NCBI GenBank assembly: GCA_018665625.1
Contig: JABJCF010000310.1
Location: forward strand, 1-9,482
Direction: 5' to 3'
Length of the DNA: 9,482 nt
Origin: Nitrospina sp.
Lineage (GTDB): Bacteria; Nitrospinota; Nitrospinia; Nitrospinales; VA-1
Within the stretch, counting starts at the first letter, position 1, and every line of letters starts with the position of its first letter. Positions 1 to 5,853 of the stretch are shown one piece after another. The position numbers and the translations under genes were made by a program. Under the pieces are notes generated by a model that worked only from the letters and a program-made list of their open reading frames with translations, was not told the origin of the DNA and searched no databases.

Positions 1-1424
1 AGCAGGGAATAGAACCCAAGGTTCATCATTGCCAGAGTGTTCAGGTTTCCTGGATTTTTATTTTTGTTGAGTCCACGCAGGGTCCAGGCCGAAGCCATTT
101 CAAAATCGTCGGTTTTATAATAGGTCCATCCGAGTTGGATGTAATTTTTCAAAGCGGCGGGGTTTTGATCAATGAGAAATCGGTATTGCTCTATAGCCTG
201 GGTAAAATTATTCATTCGGTAATAAGATTCTGCCAGTCCAGCGTGGATTTTTTCGTTGCCTGGAAACTGCCTTTGCATGCTTTTTAAGGTTTGAATGGCT
301 AGAGCATGCTGTTCCAGTCGTGCGAATGCGTTAGCGACGTTTATTTTGTTTTGAATGCTTTCGGGTTGTAATTTTGCCAAAGCCTTTAAGTGCAACAGGG
401 ATGATATGATGCGGTTTTTCTTCAAGAACAAGTTCGCAAGTCTTTGATGCGCGGGTGTGAACCCACTGTTTATTTGAACAACCTGCATAAAGCTTTCAAT
501 GGCTGCTTTGAGATTGCCACTTTCCTCATGTACCAGTCCCAGGTTGAAAAGTGTAGAGATGTTTCCTGGAGAAGCTTTTAAAGCAAGGTTGTAATGTTGG
601 ATTGATTCATCATATTTTTTCAATTCGGAAAAAATATTTGCCAAATTATTTTGCGCGTCAATTGAGTTAGGATTGATTTTAGTAGACAACTGCAAATAGA
701 AAACTGCCCGGTCCATTTTTTTGTTTTGGTAATACACCATACCTACATTTGAAAAATAGGCTCCGAGAGTTTGTTTGAGGTTTAAGTTTTTTAAAAAGTA
801 GGAACCTTCTTTTTCAGAAGGGGGGAGGTATCTCTGTTGATAAAAACTATCGGGAAACGATGTCCCCATTTCTGTTGCTTCGATATTGACTTGGGTTGAT
901 TCTTTTTCATAGCGAACAAAAAAATGATTGGGGAGTGGAACTCCAAAAAGAGGTAGGTTTAATTTTTGTCCCAAAATTAAATAGAGCAGGGACAGGTTCA
1001 TGCAATAACCTCTTTTAGTTTTGAGCATCCCATGTAGAAAGAGTTCTTCATCATTTATAGGGATTCCTTGTGCATCGACTTGTTCGGTATATCGATATCC
1101 CGCCTGATGGTGAATTATCTTGCGTAGCGAGTTGATAACCCTCTTTGCCTCGGTGGAACCTTTTAAATCCTCTTTTACTTTTGAAACTAGATGGGTAATA
1201 TTTTTTTGTAATGGCTGGGTATCCAGAGACGGATCCCAGTGTTTAGAGATGAGGAGTAGTGTTTCTAAAAGGTCAATTTCGGAGTCTGGAGTTTCTGCTA
1301 TGCGGCTAAGCTCTTTTCCCACCAGTACTTCCCGGTTTGCATTCGCGCTTTGCGCAAGGGTAGGGCTGCAATAGAAAAACAGGATAAGATAAGCTGATAT
1401 CAAGCGGAAACGTGATAAGATCAT
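1..1424 (-). CDS. Exported transglutaminase-like (SirB1/Transglut_core2-type) TPR protein, C-terminus outside window
   Basis: The frame is open from an ATG at 1424 to the window edge, giving 474 residues with no stop; an in-frame TGA lies shortly upstream, so this is the first available ATG. No clear Shine-Dalgarno sequence precedes it. Residues 1-25 look like a Sec signal peptide (RFR, then a hydrophobic stretch, then TLA-QS), so the protein is probably periplasmic. Residues about 85-190 resemble the Transglut_core2 domain of SirB1-like proteins: KRGYCMNLSLLY places a Cys at 141, PLPNHFFVRY a His at 167, and VNIEATEMG an acidic residue at 182, which together match a Cys-His-acid triad. From about residue 220 to the edge there are successive TPR-like helix pairs, with NPNSIDAQNNLANIF and SPGNISTLFNLG as typical turn and helix signatures. 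It is transcribed divergently from the CheB-like gene. Members of this group are often annotated as transglutaminase-like but their substrates are mostly unknown, so protease or scaffold activity here is an inference. Domain call confident; function unknown. Confidence 0.85.
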   Translation of the reverse strand, partial: MILSRFRLISAYLILFFYCSPTLAQSANANREVLVGKELSRIAETPDSEIDLLETLLLISKHWDPSLDTQPLQKNITHLVSKVKEDLKGSTEAKRVINSLRKIIHHQAGYRYTEQVDAQGIPINDEELFLHGMLKTKRGYCMNLSLLYLILGQKLNLPLFGVPLPNHFFVRYEKESTQVNIEATEMGTSFPDSFYQQRYLPPSEKEGSYFLKNLNLKQTLGAYFSNVGMVYYQNKKMDRAVFYLQLSTKINPNSIDAQNNLANIFSELKKYDESIQHYNLALKASPGNISTLFNLGLVHEESGNLKAAIESFMQVVQINSGFTPAHQRLANLFLKKNRIISSLLHLKALAKLQPESIQNKINVANAFARLEQHALAIQTLKSMQRQFPGNEKIHAGLAESYYRMNNFTQAIEQYRFLIDQNPAALKNYIQLGWTYYKTDDFEMASAWTLRGLNKNKNPGNLNTLAMMNLGFYSL

Positions 1425-1459
1425 TTTTGCAGGTTCTATTTTTTTCTGGTCTTTTCATT

Positions 1460-1490
1460 ATTATATCAGAAGTGATCCTGAGAAGTAGAA
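1460..1490 (-). promoter_or_regulatory. Possible sigma70 promoter for the TPR/transglutaminase gene
   Basis: On the minus strand a perfect TATAAT lies at 1465-1460, about 35 bases upstream of the ATG at 1424. The best -35 candidate is TTCTAC at 1490-1485, four of six consensus bases, with a long 19-bp spacer. The -10 element is convincing on its own; the -35 is weak and the region is AT-rich, so chance is possible. Confidence 0.35.
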
Positions 1491-1533
1491 AAGAAACAGG
1501 AGTGTTTTTTTATAAATATTCTGGAAGCTCTAA

Positions 1534-2559
1534 ATGAAAATTCTTGTGGCAGAGGACGATCTGGACAATGCTCGTCTTTTAGAAAATATTTTAAGGAAAA
1601 ATGATCACTCTGTTGAGGTGGTTCCTGATGGTGCCAAAGCACTGCAACGTTTGCAGGTTGAAAAGTTCGATGCGCTTTTAACAGACTGGATGATGCCAGA
1701 AATGGATGGCATAACCTTGATACAACGAGTACGTGCTGAGGTTAAATCAACTCCTTTGATCTTGATGATTACAGCAATTAGTGATGATGATGCCCGGCAA
1801 CAGGTTTTGCAGGCAGGTGCCGATGATTTTTTGATAAAGCCCTACCGGTCTACTGATGTGGTAAGGGTTTTGTCGGATGGGCTTGCCCGATTGAATCAGC
1901 CTCTCCCCGAACCGGATGACAGGGTGGTCACACCCGTACGAGTCAATGGCCTTCCACCCTTTGTTAGCGTAGTGGTTGCATCAGGAACAGGAGGGCCATC
2001 GGACATTCATCAGTTTTTTCAATCCATTGAAGGAAATTGTCCGGCAGCAATTTTTGTTGTTCAACATGGTCCAGACTGGATGATGACCCTGTTGGCCCGG
2101 CAGCTAAAGCAGGAGTCCAACTTCCCGTGTATGGTGGCCTATCAAGATTTGCAGCCAGCAAGAGGTCATATTTATCTTGCGCCCGGTAATCATCACCTGG
2201 CTTTTTCTCCGCCGCCGGTTTCTTTGGAATTGAATAATGAATCTAAGGAAAATTATTTGCGACCCTCAGCGGACTATTTGTTTAGGAGTGCTGCAACGGT
2301 TTTTGGTGAATTTTGTATTGCTGTTATTCTTTCTGGAATGGGTAGAGACGGCTCGCAAGGGGCAAGAAATATTAAAGCTTCGGGAGGGGTGGTTTTTGTG
2401 GAAGATCCTAAAGCAGCAGCGGCCTCTTCCATGCCCCAGACTGCGCTAGATTCAAAAGTAGCTGATGCAGCTCTACCTTTAAATATCCTTGGAGAGGCAG
2501 TGATGGACCAAGCCCTACGATTGAATAAAGAATTAGAACGTAGAAAAAAAGAAGAATGA
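1534..2559 (+). CDS. Receiver domain fused to CheB-type methylesterase domain, altered nucleophile loop
   Basis: The protein has 341 residues, close to ordinary CheB. It starts at ATG 1534, with GGAAG at 1523-1527 six bases upstream as ribosome binding site. Residues 1-118 are a complete receiver domain: acidic pair D8/D9, phosphoacceptor D51 (LLTDWMMPEMDG), T80 and K102 (LIKPY). After a linker of about 20 residues, residues 143-330 match the CheB methylesterase domain: VVQHGP with His178, APGNHHLAF, RPSADYLF at 243-250, and LSGMGRDGSQG with Asp272. CheB removes methyl groups from, or deamidates, glutamates of chemoreceptors when its receiver is phosphorylated. The family's nucleophile motif G-A-S-T-G-G reads V-A-S-G-T-G-G here. 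Either the catalytic Ser position is Gly151 with Ser150 one place early, or a Gly is inserted after the Ser. His and Asp are kept, so activity may be changed rather than lost. No CheR, CheA, CheW or chemoreceptor gene is nearby. The last 12 residues form a charged tail. The family call is secure; esterase activity is uncertain. Confidence 0.92.
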   Translation: MKILVAEDDLDNARLLENILRKNDHSVEVVPDGAKALQRLQVEKFDALLTDWMMPEMDGITLIQRVRAEVKSTPLILMITAISDDDARQQVLQAGADDFLIKPYRSTDVVRVLSDGLARLNQPLPEPDDRVVTPVRVNGLPPFVSVVVASGTGGPSDIHQFFQSIEGNCPAAIFVVQHGPDWMMTLLARQLKQESNFPCMVAYQDLQPARGHIYLAPGNHHLAFSPPPVSLELNNESKENYLRPSADYLFRSAATVFGEFCIAVILSGMGRDGSQGARNIKASGGVVFVEDPKAAAASSMPQTALDSKVADAALPLNILGEAVMDQALRLNKELERRKKEE

Positions 2560-2576
2560 CCACACGTTGTGCACCC

Positions 2577-2597
2577 TTTCCCCTCTGTAAGGGGAAA
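2577..2597. terminator. Hairpin in the convergent intergenic region
   Basis: A perfect 8-bp inverted repeat, TTTCCCCT (2577-2584) and AGGGGAAA (2590-2597), with a 5-base loop, starts 18 bases after the stop of the CheB-like gene. It is placed where a terminator for that gene is expected, but no T-run follows it on the plus strand. It may act with the neighbouring hairpin at 2609-2623 or stabilise the 3' end of the transcript. Confidence 0.35.
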
Positions 2598-2623
2598 ATA
2601 AAATGCCTGCGGCGGTTCGCCGC
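2595..2623 (-). terminator. Probable Rho-independent terminator of the DUF58-BatA operon
   Basis: Read on the minus strand, GCGGCG (2623-2618), loop AAC, and CGCCGC (2614-2609) form a GC-rich 6-bp stem that begins within the TAG stop codon of the BatA-like gene. It is followed after four bases by ATTTTATTTT. Stem plus T-rich tail fits an intrinsic terminator, although the tail is interrupted. Confidence 0.5.
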
Positions 2624-4737
2624 TATTCCCTCCTGATCATCCAACCTTCCAAAAACAAAATTCCGGCAACAAGAAGAAGTAAAGGAGTCGCCAATAACAT
2701 TCCTTCTGTAGAAGCAGCCTGATAGGCACTTGGTTCTGGTTTGTTTATCGTGATTTTAATATCGGGTAGAAGGGTATTAATGTCATCCTCGGATATTTTT
2801 TTTGGTGATGATTCTTTTGTGTCAACATTGATAGTGAAAGTGCCTATAGGTTGAGACCCTATTGGCAGTTTGTTGATGGCTTCCTGCGTGCTTTCGTTGG
2901 GAAGCTCAAATATCGTATAAATACCCGGTAGCTGGGTCTTATTGAATTTCATCATCCCCTTTTCTGTCAATGCTGAATGGATATTGCCTCCTGGAGTTTG
3001 GACAGCCCATTTAGCATCGGGTCGATCTATGTTTTGCTGAAAAGTTTCACCGACCAATAGGTCTTGGTGAGAAATGTTTTCAAGGCCACGAGTGGCGTAC
3101 TGTGTCCATCTTTGTATCCACGGAAGAAAAGTAGGTTGTATTGGGAAGTCATTCCATTGCCGATCCAAAGAACTGAGAAATAAAATTATTTTTCCTTTTC
3201 CAGAGTCCGTTTCTATAACTGCGGGATTTTCATTGGTGAACCAATTTGCCACTTTAAATGTCTTTTTATCTCTTGCTTGAATAGTAAAAAACGAATGAAA
3301 GGGGATCTCCTTCATATCCTCAATAGCTTTGGCCGAAAAAGCTCGCATTACAGGGTGCTCGGTGCTTTTAAATAAAAGGTGGGTTTCATCAAAGCTTTTT
3401 ACCGCCTCAAAAGTAACTGGCAAAAGGTTGCCCAATTTCTCATTGTAATATCTTGGGTTGATCTGATCGCCCATGCCAAATATTAATGCTCCACCGCTCA
3501 AAACATAATTTTCCAGTTCAAGCTCATAATCAACCGGAAGTTCTCTGACATTAGCGAGGATGACAACTGAAAAATCTGAAAGCTTTCTTAGTGGTAGCTC
3601 AGCGAGAGTCGAGACAGTGGGGTCAATATGCGAAACAGATACTGAAAAAGGATTGAGGGCGCGTTCCAGATAAAAGGACTCACTCTGATGTGAAATGGTT
3701 CCCGGGTCTCCATCTACAACCAGAACTTTGATGTTTTGATTGGGCAGGTGCGAGAAAAAGCGTTTGTCGTCTGTCGGTAATGCATCGTTACCGGCTTTTA
3801 TTTCACCCAGGATAGTTTCTTCATTGCGTAAGGGAATGGAAAATTCTTTGGAGACGGTTTGCCCAGCTTGAATATCTATAAGAGTTTCTTTTTTTGTTTT
3901 TTTATCAAGAATCAATGAGATGGGTACGCGTTGACCCCCTTGAGAATGGTTGGTGATTTTTGTTGTTATTTTTAAAATTCTACTTCGTGCTAGAAACTCC
4001 TGTTGGGATTGAACGCTTTCTACAGAGATCTGATTATTTTTTATAGACAGCGTTGAGAAATCAAAAACCTTCAATGGAATATTAGGTAAATTCTCGATTT
4101 CCGAAAAAACTTCCTTGTCCCACCCATTTTTATCGAGATCAGTCAGTACGATGAGATTCTTTTCATTATTGCTTGAAGATTTTAAAAGAGTGGCTGCCTT
4201 TTCCAGGGCATGGCCCATGTCCGTTGTTTGAAAAGAAGGTTGTGTGTTTTGCGTTAATTTCTCAAAGCTTCTTTTTTGTGTCATCCAATCCTGATCGATA
4301 CGCGCTGGGTAGGAGGCAAGGACCAAGCTGAACTCACTTCCTTCCGGGATTTGAGTTAGGAGTTTTGATGAAAACTGTGTTGCCGATTCAAAAAGTGTTT
4401 TTTCTTTTACCTGGCTTCTCATGCTAAAGGAGTCATCTAAAATAAAGACATAAGAAGCAGGTGAGTCGTTGCGAAAGGCTTCTGAATCTCCCAAAGAAAA
4501 AAATGGATTCGCCAACGCCAGGCTGAATAAAGCTATACCCAGGCAGCGCAGAAGAAGCAATAGAAGCCGGTTGGGGTTCGATTTTTTTATGGATCGTTTC
4601 TGTGATTGAAATAGTAAGTAAACTGCTGAAAAACGTACATGCTTTTGTTGTCGGCGTGTTAACAAATGGATCAAAATGGGAATAGATATTCCTAATAGTC
4701 CAAATAGAAAAAAAGGTGAGGAAAAATTTAAATTCAT
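2623..4737 (-). CDS. BatA-like membrane protein with VWA domain and glutamine-amidotransferase-like fold
   Basis: The protein has 704 residues. Residues 1-80 match the aerotolerance/BatA N-terminal domain: a hydrophobic segment at 8-26 (ending IPILIHLLTRR), a basic stretch, then a second membrane segment at about 58-80. A VWA domain follows from about residue 95, with an intact metal-site motif D101-x-S103-x-S105 (DDSFSM), a Thr-Asp at 172-173 and D200 (VLTD). Residues about 230-330 look like a beta-sandwich region. Residues 336-440 resemble a class I glutamine-amidotransferase-like fold (KVLVVDGDPG, then YVLSGGALIFGMGD) but without a nucleophile Cys, so probably non-catalytic. A C-terminal membrane segment at about 680-698 ends in RRE, implying a large periplasmic portion between membrane anchors. 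The start ATG overlaps the stop of the DUF58 gene (ATGA) and has no Shine-Dalgarno sequence, so translation is probably coupled. BatA-type proteins usually work with MoxR ATPases and DUF58 proteins; the exact task is unknown. Large proteins of this layout are commonly annotated only as BatA or VWA domain proteins. Confidence 0.88.
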   Translation of the reverse strand: MNLNFSSPFFLFGLLGISIPILIHLLTRRQQKHVRFSAVYLLFQSQKRSIKKSNPNRLLLLLLRCLGIALFSLALANPFFSLGDSEAFRNDSPASYVFILDDSFSMRSQVKEKTLFESATQFSSKLLTQIPEGSEFSLVLASYPARIDQDWMTQKRSFEKLTQNTQPSFQTTDMGHALEKAATLLKSSSNNEKNLIVLTDLDKNGWDKEVFSEIENLPNIPLKVFDFSTLSIKNNQISVESVQSQQEFLARSRILKITTKITNHSQGGQRVPISLILDKKTKKETLIDIQAGQTVSKEFSIPLRNEETILGEIKAGNDALPTDDKRFFSHLPNQNIKVLVVDGDPGTISHQSESFYLERALNPFSVSVSHIDPTVSTLAELPLRKLSDFSVVILANVRELPVDYELELENYVLSGGALIFGMGDQINPRYYNEKLGNLLPVTFEAVKSFDETHLLFKSTEHPVMRAFSAKAIEDMKEIPFHSFFTIQARDKKTFKVANWFTNENPAVIETDSGKGKIILFLSSLDRQWNDFPIQPTFLPWIQRWTQYATRGLENISHQDLLVGETFQQNIDRPDAKWAVQTPGGNIHSALTEKGMMKFNKTQLPGIYTIFELPNESTQEAINKLPIGSQPIGTFTINVDTKESSPKKISEDDINTLLPDIKITINKPEPSAYQAASTEGMLLATPLLLLVAGILFLEGWMIRRE

Positions 4738-5642
4738 ACTTTTAAAAAGCTTTTTCTCTTTAGCAGATAATAGCTCAAGGCTTGTTGAAGGGGAGTAGAA
4801 GTATCCAGTAGTACATAATCAACGCCGAGTCCGTTGCTGACTTGTTTCATATGTTCGATTTGTTTTTGTATGGCTTTTTGGTATTCCTCGCGAATATCCA
4901 TGGGGTCCAATCCTACCGTCGGATCATCTTCAAGAGATTCAAATACTGTATCTCCTTCGAAAGGTAAGTTCAATTCATCTGGATGGAGAACATGAAAAAG
5001 AATAACTTCCAACCCTCTGGAACGAAGTAATTTCAAGCTTTTATGGATGTCTTGATCTCGGGTTAAAAAGTCGGAAATCAAGATCAGCATGCTGCGGCTT
5101 TGCAAACGTTCAGTCAAACCTCCAAGAACATTTTCTATCTGAGTTTCACCTTTTGGAGTAAGGGTTGAAAGTCCATGTAGGATATGTTGCAAATGCGAAG
5201 CTTTCGATCTTGGGGGTATGTGCTCAACTACATGATCATTGAATAAGGTCAACCCAACGGCATCGAATTGTTTTAAAAATAAATAAGATAAAGCCGCAAC
5301 AAGATTGCAGGCGTAGTCAATTTTAGATTGGCTTTTTTCGAAAGGAGATTGATAGGCCATAGACCCGCTGGCATCGAGAAGAATTGTACATTTGAGATTG
5401 GTGGATTGCTCAAATTGCTTGACATGGTATTTATCTGTTTTTCCTGCTACCTTCCAGTCAATATGTCTAATCTCATCGCCCGGGGAATAGTCCTTGTATT
5501 CGGCAAATTCAACGCTTGATCCTTTGTGACGACTCCGATGCTGGCCTGTGAGTAACCCGTCGACTAAATTCATAGCCGTAACCTTTAGTGAAGAAATTCG
5601 GGCAAGAACCTGCGGATCGTAATTCTTTGGTGTGTTTTCCAT
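4734..5642 (-). CDS. DUF58 domain protein with VWA-type metal site, MoxR-associated family
   Basis: From the ATG at 5642 the protein has 302 residues, the usual size for the family. DUF58 signatures are clear: LVDGLLTGQHRSRHKGSSVE, then YSPGDEIRHIDWK at about 52-64, then KQFEQ. The C-terminal part is VWA-like, with metal-site residues D90, S92 and S94 (DASGSM), T167 (GETQIEN) and D191 (ISDF). No membrane segment or signal peptide is seen, so it is probably cytoplasmic or peripheral. It is the first gene of a two-gene operon and its TGA overlaps the ATG of the BatA-like gene. Family members occur beside MoxR AAA+ ATPases and are thought to be metal-ion-dependent scaffolds or chaperone partners; no MoxR gene is adjacent here. 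A TTG at 5669 would add nine residues in frame. I prefer ATG 5642 because homologues begin close to the YDPQVLARI segment. Neither start has a good ribosome binding site, so the start is uncertain while the gene itself is secure. Confidence 0.9.
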   Translation of the reverse strand: MENTPKNYDPQVLARISSLKVTAMNLVDGLLTGQHRSRHKGSSVEFAEYKDYSPGDEIRHIDWKVAGKTDKYHVKQFEQSTNLKCTILLDASGSMAYQSPFEKSQSKIDYACNLVAALSYLFLKQFDAVGLTLFNDHVVEHIPPRSKASHLQHILHGLSTLTPKGETQIENVLGGLTERLQSRSMLILISDFLTRDQDIHKSLKLLRSRGLEVILFHVLHPDELNLPFEGDTVFESLEDDPTVGLDPMDIREEYQKAIQKQIEHMKQVSNGLGVDYVLLDTSTPLQQALSYYLLKRKSFLKV

Positions 5643-5789
5643 AAACCGGTAAGAAACAAGGGAAATCAATTTGGTTCATTGTCTCATAAAACCCTAAGAG
5701 GGCAAAAACCAATAACCGCAGGTTGCCGATAAATCAAGAATACTGCAATAGGGCGTTCCATTTTCCTCCAGGCGTAGCCTTGTAGAGGG

Positions 5790-5817
5790 TTGACATTATG
5801 GGGGAGGCTTATAGAAT
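5790..5817 (+). promoter_or_regulatory. Near-consensus sigma70 promoter for the aminopeptidase-LRR operon
   Basis: A perfect -35 TTGACA (5790-5795) is followed after 16 bp by TAGAAT (5812-5817), five of six bases of the -10 consensus. Initiation would fall near 5824, leaving a leader of about 30 bases before ATG 5854. It lies within the 211-bp region between divergent genes (5643-5853). The rest of that region shows only a short CCCT/AGGG hairpin near 5692-5702 and no other gene I can support. Confidence 0.65.
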
Positions 5818-5836
5818 GACTCTTTTTGCTTAGATA

Positions 5837-5841
5837 GAGGA
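5837..5841 (+). promoter_or_regulatory. Ribosome binding site deciding the aminopeptidase start
   Basis: GAGGA at 5837-5841 directly abuts the in-frame TTG at 5842, too close to serve it. It lies 12 bases upstream of ATG 5854, somewhat long but workable. This favours the ATG as the start codon. Confidence 0.5.
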
Positions 5842-5853
5842 TTGACCAAAAAG

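Noticed and set aside
1120..1374. Plus-strand 84-codon reading frame
   Set aside because: It lies antisense to the well-supported TPR/transglutaminase gene and shows no domain pattern.
4744..4755. 12-bp palindrome AAAAAGCTTTTT
   Set aside because: It lies inside the end of the DUF58 coding sequence and simply encodes K-S-F-L; no operator context.
5643..5669. TTG start giving a nine-residue longer DUF58 protein
   Set aside because: No better ribosome binding site than the ATG, and the extra residues do not resemble the family's start; kept only as an alternative.
5842..5853. TTG start giving a four-residue longer aminopeptidase
   Set aside because: The ribosome binding site GAGGA directly abuts this TTG, leaving no spacing; the ATG at 5854 fits better.
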